A stretch of 64,000 bases of DNA from Streptomyces sp. NBC_00775 (lineage in GTDB: Bacteria; Actinomycetota; Actinomycetes; Streptomycetales; Streptomycetaceae), in NCBI RefSeq assembly GCF_036347135.1, contig NZ_CP108938.1, positions 11,032,613 to 11,096,612 of the forward strand, written 5' to 3'. The position numbers and the translations under genes are program-made. Shown piece by piece: positions 9,062-18,123 of the stretch (the first letter of the stretch is position 1; each line of letters starts with the position of its first letter). The notes below the pieces were generated by a model that was given only the letters and a program-made list of their open reading frames with translations, made no database searches and was not told the DNA's origin.

Positions 9062-9445
9062 TCACTCGTACAACTTGGGACGTGTCCGGTCACTTTCAGA
9101 ACCCGAAGTTGATTTGCGTCCTGTGTATTCGCGCGTTCCGCCCGTGCGCGATCCGGCGCGGCTCCCGGTGTCTGTGCGCCGGGGTGGAGGCTGTTCGGAG
9201 GGGGAGTTGGCCCACCGGGTGGGCGGGGGCGGCGACCATACGGTGATCACGTCGCCGTCGAGGGTCACGAGCCGGTCCGGGAACTGGCGGCGCACCAGGT
9301 GCAGATCGGCCAGGTCGAAGTCGCCGATCCCTTCGACCACGCAGGCGCTCCCGACGTGCGTGACGGCTTGGGTTGAGACGGCCACCTGCCCACGGTGCAC
9401 ACTTCGTTTCTGCGAATTTCGCCAGTAGCTTGTGTCATCTGGCAT
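9062..9445 (-). CDS. Hypothetical protein
   Basis: A 127-residue frame starts with ATG directly behind AGGGG. The first 75 residues have a plausible alpha/beta composition (VAVSTQAVTHVGSACVVEG, FPDRLVTLDGDVITVW). The last 45 are Arg/Ser/Thr-rich and probably disordered. It lies between the replication-relaxation gene and the Tad operon, on the same strand as both. No family recognised. It could be a spurious frame, since the opposite strand is also open here; the ribosome binding site is the main support. Confidence 0.4.
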   Translation of the reverse strand: MPDDTSYWRNSQKRSVHRGQVAVSTQAVTHVGSACVVEGIGDFDLADLHLVRRQFPDRLVTLDGDVITVWSPPPPTRWANSPSEQPPPRRTDTGSRAGSRTGGTREYTGRKSTSGSESDRTRPKLYE

Positions 9446-9588
9446 CCCCTAAGTTCGGTGCACGCAAGGCTGGTTCAAGCTGGCGCCAGGCCGTGCAGAA
9501 GTAAATTACTAGTTCGCGTGAGCAAAGTTCAAGTGGTTTCGGTGACAGTTGCAAGGCTGCGACATTCGGCCTCAGGCGTCATGCGGCG

Positions 9589-10503
9589 TCACAGTTCGGT
9601 CCATGGGCGTGGTTCGCCGCCGGTCAGTGGCACCCATACATCGCTGGTAGGTCCGTGTATTTCGAGGTCGTTCAGGACCGCTGCGCCGAGCGGTACGTGC
9701 CGGGCCAGTGTGGCCACGAGCGGGTGTTGGGAGACCATGGCCTGCAGGTCGTGGATCCGGTTGCTCAGGACGTACGGGGAGGCTCCGGTGAGCACGAACA
9801 GGACGCGGGGGAACACCGGATACCAGCGCAGCCAGGCGGCCCCGGGAACAGCCGACTGGCGCGCTCGGGACCGGCCGGCAGGCTGCGGCTGGTACGACCA
9901 CAGCCGCGCGTAGTCGATCAGCTTCGACGCGAGCCGCTCGCTGCTCATGGTCGTCCGGTCGACCTCGACGAACGCCCTGAGCTTCGTCCGCTGTTCTTCG
10001 CCGATGAGCGTGTAGTGCATCAGCGCGTCCGTGATGATCTTCTCGCCGTCGCTGAGCGGGTGGGAGACCTCGGGCGTCCAGTCCAGGTGACCGTGCTCGT
10101 CACCACGCCTGCGGGCGTCGGTGACGAACGCCAGGTGGGTTCGGATCACGGTCAGGGTGTGCGGCGTCTTCAACGAGGCAGCGGTGGCCGAGGTGATCGG
10201 ATACGGCGGCCGGCCCCGGAGCGCGGGGAAGTCCCGGACCAGCCGGGCCCCCTCGCCCGTCAGATACCAGGCGCGGGAGCGGTTGGACTGCGGCAGCACC
10301 GTGTAGTCCACCAGGCCCTCACGGCGCAGCTTGTTCAACGGAGTGGAGAGGGTCTGCCGCGCCGTGCCGGGCCGCAGCAGGTCGTGTAGCTGACCGGTGG
10401 TCGCCATCCGGTGCTGCCCCAGCACGGCCAGGAGCTGATGCGGCAGCGGCTCGACCGGACTCGGCGTGCGGCCGGACGACACGGCTTCGAAGGTGGTGGT
10501 CAC
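9589..10503 (-). CDS. Replication-relaxation family protein
   Basis: The protein has 304 residues. A winged-helix domain occupies about residues 20-90 (HQLLAVLGQHRMATTGQL, LRREGLVDYTVLPQSNRSRAWYL). Next comes the family's nuclease-like or relaxosome domain with LDWTPEVSHPL, LMHYTLIGEEQRTKLRAFVEVD and a C-terminal PRVLFVLTGASPYVLSNRI. This fits the Replic_Relax (PF13814) proteins of actinobacterial plasmids and integrative elements, which are thought to act with the conjugation or replication machinery. Its start overlaps the stop of the VirD4-like ATPase gene (4 bp), so both belong to one operon. Confidence 0.75.
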   Translation of the reverse strand: MTTTFEAVSSGRTPSPVEPLPHQLLAVLGQHRMATTGQLHDLLRPGTARQTLSTPLNKLRREGLVDYTVLPQSNRSRAWYLTGEGARLVRDFPALRGRPPYPITSATAASLKTPHTLTVIRTHLAFVTDARRRGDEHGHLDWTPEVSHPLSDGEKIITDALMHYTLIGEEQRTKLRAFVEVDRTTMSSERLASKLIDYARLWSYQPQPAGRSRARQSAVPGAAWLRWYPVFPRVLFVLTGASPYVLSNRIHDLQAMVSQHPLVATLARHVPLGAAVLNDLEIHGPTSDVWVPLTGGEPRPWTEL

Positions 10504-13124
10504 TGGTAACCCTTCTTCTGCAGCCGTACGGCTGGCGGGATGGTGGGGGCGAGTTGGGCGAGGAAGTCGCCGACCCGGCCCAGCTGGTCGGTGGCGCGGG
10601 CCGTGAGCTGGTTAAGGGGTGCGGCGCCGGCCGTGGCCCTGGCGGCGCGCTCGAGTGCCGCCGCTTGGCGGGGGCGGGCGTACTCGGCGAAGACCTCGTC
10701 GAGGTGCGGGCCGGTGATCCGGACGGGACCGACGCGACGGCCCCGGACCGTCAGCGACATGTAGTGCTCGAACCGGTCCAGGGCTGCGACGACGTCAGGT
10801 CCGGGACGGTCGCCCCATTCCGAAGTGATCGGCGCGATGGCGGACTGCGAGCCGGCGGTGGACGCCAGAGTGGAGGCGTTCTGGACCAGGGACAGCCGCA
10901 CCGGGATGGGCAGGCGGGCCAGCAACTGGGTCATGCCGTGGACGTGGACCCGGTACTTGCGGAAGTCCTCGAACATGCTGGCGATCGTCTCTGCGGCCGC
11001 ACCGGTCAGGGTGATCAGCTCGTCGAAGTATGGGCGGAACGGGACACGTTGGCCCTCGGGGGTATCCCGGCGGGAGCGCACGGCGCGCAGCAGGTCCCGG
11101 GCGAGGAGCGCGGTGATCAGCCGGTCGGTGGGCCCGTTCCCGCCCGGGCACACCCACACAATCATCTTCGAGTCCATAGCGGCGCGGATGTTGTAGCGGC
11201 CGGCCGGCTGCCCGAGGAACGCGCGGGTGACGGGGTTGGCGGCGAGGCGGGCGATCGGATTGAGGACCACGGCGAAGGAGTCGACGGGCAGCGTAGGGAA
11301 CACCGTCTGCCACCAGGAGCGGGTCTCCTCGTCCAGGCGCCCCTGAACCCCGGCGAGCGCCGCAGCGCGGAAGACCGGGTCGGTGAGCAGCGCCCGCACG
11401 TGGAAGACCGTGGCCTGGTCTTCGGGGCGCCCGGCCAGGCAGGCGGCTTCGTTGACGGCCACCAGCACCGCCAGGGAAGCGGTGAGGATGGTCAGCGCGC
11501 GGGGTGCGCCGGCGTCGTCCCAGCCGAGCGCGGACGCGAAGGCGTCCGTCGTGGCCTCGACGACCTCGTGCGCCACCTGGCGCTGGTGCATGCCGAGCGG
11601 GTTCCACGAACTTACCTGTGGAGCAGGCCCACTGGCGTTGAGGTCGATGAGCGCGATCCGATCCATCAGTGCGTCGTGGGCGAGGAACGGCAGAGCGCGG
11701 GGCCAGGAGTCGCGGTGCGGGTCGACGAACATGAGCCCGCCTCCCGCATGAGCCCAGCCGATCGCCTGCGCGAGGGCGCGTTCGGTCTTGCCGCCGCCCG
11801 CCTTGCCCACGCCGACCTCGAACAGCGTCTCCTTCGCATAGCTGGCGACCAGACGTCGGCGCCCGTCGGGGCCGCGGTAGACGCCCTGCAGCAGCAACGT
11901 GGGGTTCTCGAACTCGAAGGTCGGCAGGTCTCCGGCGAGCAGCGGCAGCCGGCAGTGCACCGTGGGCGGCTTGAGCAAGCCGGTCAGTTCCTCCAGACGC
12001 ACCCAGTTCGGGCGGGGCGGCTGGCAGTGACCCAACGTCCAGCGGCGCTCGAAGCCGCGGCGGCTGGGCCAGCGGTCCGCCCCGAACCGCCACGGGCCAA
12101 CCCGCCATCCGCGCATCGCCCACCGTGAACCGCCGCCGAACACGTCGAAGGCGGCCTGAAGCTGGGCGAGCCGGGCCTGGCACCGGCCTTCCGTGTTCGA
12201 CGCGCACATCACCAGCAGCTGCACGCGCACCAGGTGGTCGTCATCGGCGAGCTTGCCCAGCGCCTCGGCCGGCTCGACCCGGCGGGGGACGGGCGGCATG
12301 ACCAGACGGCGCCCGCCCCCGCCCTGCTTGCCGCCGGCCAACTGCTGGAGCTGCCAGGCCAGTGAGTCCTCGAGACCGGTGGCGTCCTGGCGCACCCACC
12401 GGGCGGCGCGCTGGGCCTCGCGCCGCTCCCTGCGGCGGGCGTCCGACATCAGATGCAGACGCCGGGCCCGCAGCGCCCACTTCGGGGCCCGCTGGATGTC
12501 GAGCCGTATCTCGGCCAGGTCCCCCAGCTCCGCCCGCAGATCGGAGACGGCATCGATCAGAGGCTGCAGTGGGTCGGGGTTGAGCGGGACATCCCGCAGC
12601 GGGGCCGTGGGCTTGCCGCGCAGAACGAACTCGGCTCGCACCACATGCTCACGCGGCTTGTCGACGAGGGGGCGGGCCCGGTTGACGGTGATGTCCGGCC
12701 CGAACGGGGTGATGGACAGTAGACGTTCACCGCCGGCAGGACCTTCGATCCGGTAGCGCAACGGGCTCGAGCCGTCGGCGCGCAGCCGGATCTGCACCGC
12801 CTTCGACCTCCGCGGCGCCCACCACGGCATGCTCGTTGAAGCCCGGGCGAGCTGGACCCCGCGGCGGAAGATCTCCTCCAGGCCGGGGTCGAAATGCTGC
12901 GACGGCACGAGTTCCAGCGCCATCCGCTCGGCCGAGGCCTTCCTTGCCAGACGGCGTACCACCATCTCGCCAACGGCCCAGGCGACGGCCGCGGCCGCCA
13001 CGGGCACGTACCAGTGGGTGATCACCCAGTCAGCGGCGTTGACCAGGCCGGCCAGCAGACCGAGGACATGACCGGCCGCCGTGTCATCCGCCCGGTCGGT
13101 CAGGTACGGGGCTGAGGCGTCCAC
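10500..13124 (-). CDS. VirD4/TraD-like conjugation coupling ATPase
   Basis: The product is about 874 residues. The GTG at 13124 is chosen because AGGAG lies seven bases upstream; the open frame continues further but becomes low-complexity. Residues 20-55 contain one or two membrane helices (VLGLLAGLV, YVPVAAAAVAWAVGEMVV). A P-loop domain follows: Walker A near 438 (GVGKAGGGKTERAL), GGGLMFVDPHRDSW just after, and later MIVWVCPGGNGPTDRLITALL and FDELITLTGAAAETIASMF typical of the VirD4/TraG/FtsK-HerA clade. Such proteins bring the DNA substrate to the conjugation channel or translocate dsDNA in actinomycetes. It is followed by the replication-relaxation gene with overlap and preceded by a small plasmid protein. 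Confidence 0.8.
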   Translation of the reverse strand: MDASAPYLTDRADDTAAGHVLGLLAGLVNAADWVITHWYVPVAAAAVAWAVGEMVVRRLARKASAERMALELVPSQHFDPGLEEIFRRGVQLARASTSMPWWAPRRSKAVQIRLRADGSSPLRYRIEGPAGGERLLSITPFGPDITVNRARPLVDKPREHVVRAEFVLRGKPTAPLRDVPLNPDPLQPLIDAVSDLRAELGDLAEIRLDIQRAPKWALRARRLHLMSDARRRERREAQRAARWVRQDATGLEDSLAWQLQQLAGGKQGGGGRRLVMPPVPRRVEPAEALGKLADDDHLVRVQLLVMCASNTEGRCQARLAQLQAAFDVFGGGSRWAMRGWRVGPWRFGADRWPSRRGFERRWTLGHCQPPRPNWVRLEELTGLLKPPTVHCRLPLLAGDLPTFEFENPTLLLQGVYRGPDGRRRLVASYAKETLFEVGVGKAGGGKTERALAQAIGWAHAGGGLMFVDPHRDSWPRALPFLAHDALMDRIALIDLNASGPAPQVSSWNPLGMHQRQVAHEVVEATTDAFASALGWDDAGAPRALTILTASLAVLVAVNEAACLAGRPEDQATVFHVRALLTDPVFRAAALAGVQGRLDEETRSWWQTVFPTLPVDSFAVVLNPIARLAANPVTRAFLGQPAGRYNIRAAMDSKMIVWVCPGGNGPTDRLITALLARDLLRAVRSRRDTPEGQRVPFRPYFDELITLTGAAAETIASMFEDFRKYRVHVHGMTQLLARLPIPVRLSLVQNASTLASTAGSQSAIAPITSEWGDRPGPDVVAALDRFEHYMSLTVRGRRVGPVRITGPHLDEVFAEYARPRQAAALERAARATAGAAPLNQLTARATDQLGRVGDFLAQLAPTIPPAVRLQKKGYQ

Positions 13125-13441
13125 GTGAACGCTCCTTTCGTCGAAGTGCGTGCGAAGTACCAGTCGGTGATGCGCCGGTCGGTGTAGGTGCCGCCGCGGT
13201 CGGCACCCGCCCACACCAGGTGCACGACCGCCTTGTCCGGGCTGCCGTCTTCGCGGGCGATGGCGGCCTGGATACGGAAGCGGGCGGCGGCGAAGGCTGG
13301 CGCGATCGCCTGGTCCGGGTTGCCGAAGAGCGCCGGCCACTTGGCGCGGCCGATCCCGGTGGCGTCCGCGCGCAGCAGGTCACGGCCGGTGCGGCTTCTC
13401 ATTTTGGTGTCACCAGTGGTTCTCATCTGGATGTCGTGCAT
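13100..13441 (-). CDS. Small plasmid-type hypothetical protein upstream of the coupling ATPase
   Basis: The frame encodes up to 113 residues and overlaps the start of the VirD4-like gene by 25 bases. The conserved-looking part runs from RTGRDLLRADATG through AVVHLVWAGADRGGTYTD to DWYFARTSTKG. Internal ATGs at 13426 and 13402 are alternative starts; none has a strong ribosome binding site, so the start is uncertain. Being the first gene of the conjugation operon and carrying charged alpha/beta sequence, it may be an accessory protein. No family recognised. Confidence 0.55.
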   Translation of the reverse strand: MHDIQMRTTGDTKMRSRTGRDLLRADATGIGRAKWPALFGNPDQAIAPAFAAARFRIQAAIAREDGSPDKAVVHLVWAGADRGGTYTDRRITDWYFARTSTKGAFTWTPQPRT

Positions 13442-13504
13442 CTCTACTGGTCAGAGCGCAGAAGTGGTGACATCAAGTGAGGAGTCTTGGTGACATCGTG
13501 TGAG
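13404..13504. promoter_or_regulatory. Direct-repeat and dyad cluster upstream of the conjugation operon
   Basis: Two 17-base direct repeats, TGGTGACATCAAGTGAG at 13465 and TGGTGACATCGTGTGAG at 13488, are spaced 23 bp apart. A related dyad TGGTGTCACCA lies at about 13405, inside the start region of the small gene. The copies sit where the leftward operon promoter should be. They could be operators for a transfer regulator or iteron-like sites; no regulator gene is adjacent. Confidence 0.4.
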
Positions 13505-13792
13505 AATCCCCAGCGCACTGAAATGAGAAGGCCGTAGGAGTGGCTATCTGACCTGCTATTTTGTGCTTTGACCTTGCTAGGTGAGAGCCGTGCGTGATGG
13601 CTGAGAAGCCTGATCCCCAAGGACCGCCGCTGGGGGCGAATGAACCCGAGCGCTGTGACCGGGCATTACAGGTTGCTGTGTCCGTCCGCCGGCTGATCAG
13701 CCATCACCGTCCCGCTGAGGGCCGGGACGAGCTCACGGGCCGGGACCGAGTGAGAGTACGCAAGCACAGTGCTCCGACGGTTTGTCCGTAGT

Positions 13793-14126
13793 GACAGACC
13801 CCCACCTGTGTGGGGAAGACGACGCCGCGAAGGCAGAGCTCTCCATCGACCCGGAGAGACCCCCACGCGTGTGGGGAAGACGAGCTGCGACTTCAGCCCC
13901 ATCACGTCGATGTCGACAGACCCCCACGCGTGTGGGGAAGACGTCTTCCCTCTGGGGCAGGGGGTGTTGAGCCGGGGACAGACCCCCACGCGTGTGGGGA
14001 AGCCCAGCCGGGCGGCGTCGACCAGGACGTCACCATGGACAGACCCCCACGCGTGTGGGGAAGACTCCTCCTATTCCGGCTGCAGGCCGGCCACGCCGGA
14101 CAGACCCCCACGCGTGTGGGGAAGAC
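13793..14126 (-). CRISPR. Type I-E CRISPR array 1 (6 repeats, 5 spacers)
   Basis: Six copies of a 28-base repeat lie at a 61-62 bp period, giving spacers of about 33 bases, standard for type I-E. The core is CCCCCACGCGTGTGGGG, a near-perfect dyad able to form the Cas6e hairpin. The leftmost copy has CACCTGTGTG instead of CACGCGTGTG, so the left end is the old, degenerate end. An AT-richer leader lies on the right, so transcription is inferred to run leftwards, with the repeat read as GTCTTCCCC... in the transcript. Confidence 0.95.
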
Positions 14127-14190
14127 CCTTGCTCACCTGTGGTTTTGGAGACCGGTAGGGCATTTTTTGGTCACTTTACATGACTTGGCC
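14127..14190 (-). promoter_or_regulatory. Leader of CRISPR array 1
   Basis: The sequence to the right of the last repeat contains CACCTGTGGTTTTGGAGACC, then a T-run, then ACTTTA. The same order and spacing recur beside arrays 2 and 3, so the block is a homologous leader. On the transcribed strand TAAAGT could serve as a -10-like element. No coding potential is seen from here to the STAND gene stop at 14296. Confidence 0.65.
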
Positions 14191-14295
14191 GTGCTGGTGA
14201 GAGCCGCTGCCTGGCGGCGGTTGCCTTTGGTGGTTCGGCCTGAACTGCCCGATCGGTAGGTGGATTTGGGATCGCCACTAGCGCGGTAGTTGCGC

Positions 14296-17200
14296 TCACC
14301 TGTGGGGTTTCTTCCGTTGGGCGCGGGTTGACCGGCGGGGTTGCTGGCGGGCTGTAGCCGGCGGCCGGTGCTGAACGGAGGGTGCGAGCTGGAGGTGGAC
14401 GGATACGAGTCCTGCGGCGAGGAGGCCGTTGTCGCTGGCGCTGTTGATGTGGCGGCCCAGTTCGGCGGGTGAGGCCATGAGTCGCCGGTGCGTGGGGGAG
14501 TCGTGGAGGGCGAAGCCGTAGCCGAAGTAGACCACCGCGCTATGGCGGGAGCGGGCCGCCTGTCGCCATTGGCTGGAGGCCTGCACGGTCGCGCGGGCGA
14601 TGACGGTGCCGTCGTCGTGTTCGAGGGTCAGCTGCTGGCCGGTCAGCATGAGGGTGAGGTGCTGGGGTGAGATGAGGGTGGGCTGCGGTCCGGCCAGTCG
14701 GCGCAGGCCCTTGTCGCAGGCTCGGTGGACCTGGAGCTCGATGGACTTGCCGGTGTTGGGGGAGGTGGCGCCGACCATCTTGTGGGGTTGCAGGATGGCC
14801 AGAGCCTTCGGGCCGGGCAGGAACTTTCGGGCTTCCGGCAGGAGGAGGTCGATGGTGGAGCGTCCGGCGAGGCTGCCGTAGACCGGATCTGTGGACAGCG
14901 ACAGCACCGCGTGGCAGCGGGCTGCCTCGTAGGCGTCTTTGACTGTTGGATCCCGTTCGAGCGAGGGCAGGTCGGTGGCCAGGATGGCGTCTCCCTCCTC
15001 CTGGTAGTGGCGGTGCACCGTCTCACCCATCACGGCCGCCAGCCGCGGCATCAGTCCGGAGTAGATCCGCTCCCACACGTTGTCCGGGTCGTAGGGTTCG
15101 GTGAACGTCTTGTCGTTGAGCCGGCTCATCTGCTCCAGGAACCCTTCGTCCTGGGAGCTTCCGTTCATGGCCCGCCAACTGTCGTGCACCACCTGCAGCA
15201 GGATGAACCGGGCCTCATCGGTGGCCGTCTCGAGCGCCGGATTCTCGGCGATGCTGGTTTCCTTCAGCAGCCGTCCCAGCAGTTCCACTGCACGCTGTTC
15301 TCCTTGGGTCACCCACGTCCAGGCGCAGTGGCAGCCGACGTTGTGCACCAGGTGGTGCAGGGCGAATCCGTACAGTGTGCGGGGGCCGGCATAGGGCAGG
15401 AAGTCGCTGAGCGCGGCATCGGCCTGCTCCCACTTGTCCTGTAGGACGAGCGCCTCGATGAGGAGGCGTTTGAGGTCGGCCGTGGCCCGCGACCATGGAT
15501 CGGTGCTCCTGGTCAAGGCTGTTGCTGCGGCGTGTTCGGCGCGTTCGCCTTTGCTGTGTCCCAACAGGTCCTGGATGGCGAGGAGGTCTTTCGTCGCCTG
15601 CGTTGACTCGGTGGGGGGCAGTGCATCTGCCAGGACACGGAAGTCCTCCAGCAGCTGCGCGAGCGCAGGGTCCGGCTCGTCGCGCAGGTGCCTCTGCAGG
15701 ATCCGCGATGCCTCGGCTGCGAGGTGGGCGACGGGCTCGGGCGGCGGCCCGTCGAGCCGGCGGAGGTAGGACAGCACGGGCAGCAAATGGGCAGAAATGC
15801 GGTGGCCGGCGTCGGCCTGCTTGCGCAGCTGGGTGAGGTGCGCGAGCAGGGTGTGCGTCTGGGCGGCCATCCCCTCGTCCGGGTCGCCAGCTCGTGCCAG
15901 CCATTCCAGCTCAAGCTCCAGCAGGGCGTGGGCGGCGTCGTACTGGCCGTGAGCATGGTGAAACGCTGCCAGATTGCCCATGAGCAGGGCCGTGTACCCG
16001 TCGGCCGTGTGTGTTGAGCGGATGTGCCCGACCAGCGCGGTGGCGTGCTGGGCCAGTTCCCAGGTCCGTTCGGCCTGCCCGGAGAGCAAGGCCCCGCGCA
16101 GCCAGCGGTCGGTGTGGCAGGCCACGTGCGCCAGACCCGCAGCTACGTCTGACTGCGACAGCCCCAGGTGTCGGGCCAGGATGTCCTGCAGCACCGCGTT
16201 CATCGACACGGTGTCCTCACTGCCGGGAAATGCCTCCTTGCGGGCTGGTAGCGGCTCGTCGTACCGGACAAGGGAGACATCGGTCAGTTCGCGGATGACC
16301 TCGCGCACCGGGACCTGCGCCTCGTCGAACACCACCCATCCGGGAGCCGGCGGCAGGTCTGTGGGGCCGACGAACGTGCTCGCCAACGCTAGATGCACCG
16401 GTGCCCGGCGCGGGGCGAGCCAGCACAGTGCGGCCACCGTGGCCAGGGTTGGCTGTAGCAAGCCACGGGAGCGGGCACTGCTGATCAGACGCTCGGTGCT
16501 CAGCGCGACGGCCGCCGCCAGCGTCCGCGGATACCCGGCAGGCACCAACCGCTCATCGTCCGCGGCCCGGTGGATCAGCGTATTCGTGTAGGCGGGAAGC
16601 CGGTCCAGGCCGATACCGCAGGTGACCAGATAGCCGCAGGCCACCTCGATCGCCAGCGGCCAGCACTCCAGGACCTGGGCCAGCCCGGACAGCGACGACG
16701 CGTACTGCTCAACCTGGCCCTCACTCAAGTCCAGCCGCAGCTGCACCAAGCGGAGTGCTTCCTCGCTGCTCATCGGGCTCAGATCGATGCGCCCTTGCAC
16801 ACCGTGCCAGTGGCCGCCCAGAGTGGTGACAATGATCCTGCCCCGCCCGCTACGTGGTATCCAGGCACGGGCAACGGGCGCACTGGCGTCGTCGAACACC
16901 ATTAGCCACGGCCCCGGCAGGGACTGCAACTCGGCATGCACCCGCTCGCGCACCAGCCGCGGATCCCGCACCTCGGCCGGTTCCTCACTGCCGGTCAGAT
17001 GTGCCAGCACGCGGGCAAACGACGCGACCAAGGCCTCCTCGCTCTCGGCGTCTACCCAGAACACCGCGTCATAGCGGAAGGCCTGATCAGCGATGTGTGC
17101 CGCGGCCAGGCTCGACTTGCCCAGTCCCGACAGCCCGGTGATGACACACGTTCGGATGCCCACGGCGCCGTCCCCACCGGAAGAGAGGATCTCTCCGATT

Positions 17201-17997
17201 CCATCGACGAGATCCGCGCGCTCAACCTCAGGAAGGGGCGGCATCTGTCCGTAGACGATCCCGAGCTCGTGCCGGCCGACAGCTGAGGTCAGTTCCTCGT
17301 CGCTGACCAGCACCGACCGGCGAAACTCCCGCACGTCCCAGTGCGCCAGGTCAGGGTCGGCCGCCCGGCGCATGACCTCGGCCACCAAGTGGCCCAGCAC
17401 CAGCCCCCCGGCCCTGTGCGACAACCCCTGCCCGGCATGCTCCCGTTCGGTGCGCAGCGCATTGTGGAGATCCTCACGCAACTGCCCGTCGCTGCGGCCA
17501 TCGAACTCGATCCCCGCACGCCCCAGACGTTCCCAGTGCTCCTCGGACAAAGCCTGACAGATACCCCACGCGGTCGGCGCCCGAACCAGAAGCTCCCGCA
17601 AGTCCGCTTTGAGCAGAGGAACATCACCGCCATGACGGCGCAACACCTCAGCCAGCCGCAGACATCCTTCGTCCGGCGCAGCCGAGGTGATCAACCGGTA
17701 CTGCTCGGCCTCGAAACCGGTGACCAGATGCACCAGCACCGTCACCGCCTCTCGCGCCCTCACAGTCCGCCCCGCTCCGGCGCTCTTCACCTGTACCGCC
17801 ATCAACGAGCGGCCAGCGGCGTCGGCCAGATCGAAATCGACCGAATCCACATGCTGGAGCGACACCGCGTTCCCAGGCCCCTCGATACGGCACCCAGCTG
17901 CTTCGCCGTTCCGCACACTGGCCAGCAGCGCTTCCACCGTGCGCAGATACTGGTACTGGAATCCGCGAGCAGCAACCCGCCCACCGTCGAACGCCAC
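14296..17997 (-). CDS. STAND protein: Cap4/DUF4297-like nuclease, NB-ARC ATPase and TPR-like repeats
   Basis: This 1,233-residue protein has an N-terminal domain (about 1-210) resembling Cap4/DUF4297 PD-(D/E)xK nucleases: GFQYQYLRTVEALL, an EGPG glutamate, DSVDFDLADA and MAVQVKSAG, giving the D...QxK signature. An NB-ARC/STAND ATPase (about 275-560) follows: Walker A ITGLSGLGKSSL, Walker B WLMVFDDAS, sensor RIIVTTLGG and the GLPLA-like ECWPLAIEVACGYL. From about 600 to 1,050 helical repeats (ALVGHIRSTHTADGYTALL, AHALLELELEWLARAGD) look like TPR. The C-terminal 150 residues are a mixed alpha/beta domain. The architecture matches Avs-like and CD-NTase-linked antiviral STAND sensors whose repeats detect a trigger and release the nuclease. 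It lies between I-E arrays 1 and 2, whose leaders point towards its flanks, which suggests it travels with the CRISPR locus. Confidence 0.8.
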   Translation of the reverse strand: MAFDGGRVAARGFQYQYLRTVEALLASVRNGEAAGCRIEGPGNAVSLQHVDSVDFDLADAAGRSLMAVQVKSAGAGRTVRAREAVTVLVHLVTGFEAEQYRLITSAAPDEGCLRLAEVLRRHGGDVPLLKADLRELLVRAPTAWGICQALSEEHWERLGRAGIEFDGRSDGQLREDLHNALRTEREHAGQGLSHRAGGLVLGHLVAEVMRRAADPDLAHWDVREFRRSVLVSDEELTSAVGRHELGIVYGQMPPLPEVERADLVDGIGEILSSGGDGAVGIRTCVITGLSGLGKSSLAAAHIADQAFRYDAVFWVDAESEEALVASFARVLAHLTGSEEPAEVRDPRLVRERVHAELQSLPGPWLMVFDDASAPVARAWIPRSGRGRIIVTTLGGHWHGVQGRIDLSPMSSEEALRLVQLRLDLSEGQVEQYASSLSGLAQVLECWPLAIEVACGYLVTCGIGLDRLPAYTNTLIHRAADDERLVPAGYPRTLAAAVALSTERLISSARSRGLLQPTLATVAALCWLAPRRAPVHLALASTFVGPTDLPPAPGWVVFDEAQVPVREVIRELTDVSLVRYDEPLPARKEAFPGSEDTVSMNAVLQDILARHLGLSQSDVAAGLAHVACHTDRWLRGALLSGQAERTWELAQHATALVGHIRSTHTADGYTALLMGNLAAFHHAHGQYDAAHALLELELEWLARAGDPDEGMAAQTHTLLAHLTQLRKQADAGHRISAHLLPVLSYLRRLDGPPPEPVAHLAAEASRILQRHLRDEPDPALAQLLEDFRVLADALPPTESTQATKDLLAIQDLLGHSKGERAEHAAATALTRSTDPWSRATADLKRLLIEALVLQDKWEQADAALSDFLPYAGPRTLYGFALHHLVHNVGCHCAWTWVTQGEQRAVELLGRLLKETSIAENPALETATDEARFILLQVVHDSWRAMNGSSQDEGFLEQMSRLNDKTFTEPYDPDNVWERIYSGLMPRLAAVMGETVHRHYQEEGDAILATDLPSLERDPTVKDAYEAARCHAVLSLSTDPVYGSLAGRSTIDLLLPEARKFLPGPKALAILQPHKMVGATSPNTGKSIELQVHRACDKGLRRLAGPQPTLISPQHLTLMLTGQQLTLEHDDGTVIARATVQASSQWRQAARSRHSAVVYFGYGFALHDSPTHRRLMASPAELGRHINSASDNGLLAAGLVSVHLQLAPSVQHRPPATARQQPRRSTRAQRKKPHR

Positions 17998-18123
17998 GCA
18001 AACCCCCTGCGCTGAAGCCGACTTGTCGCCGTAAGACTAGGCACGGGGTCTGACAACGGGTGTCCACACAGCAGGATCTGCGACGGCTTTCGGCCTCAGG
18101 TCGCTGCAGGCTCACGCGCTATG

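Noticed and set aside
13594-13791. 65-residue plus-strand frame upstream of CRISPR array 1
   Set aside because: It ends in the first repeat, lacks a good ribosome binding site and shows no family features.
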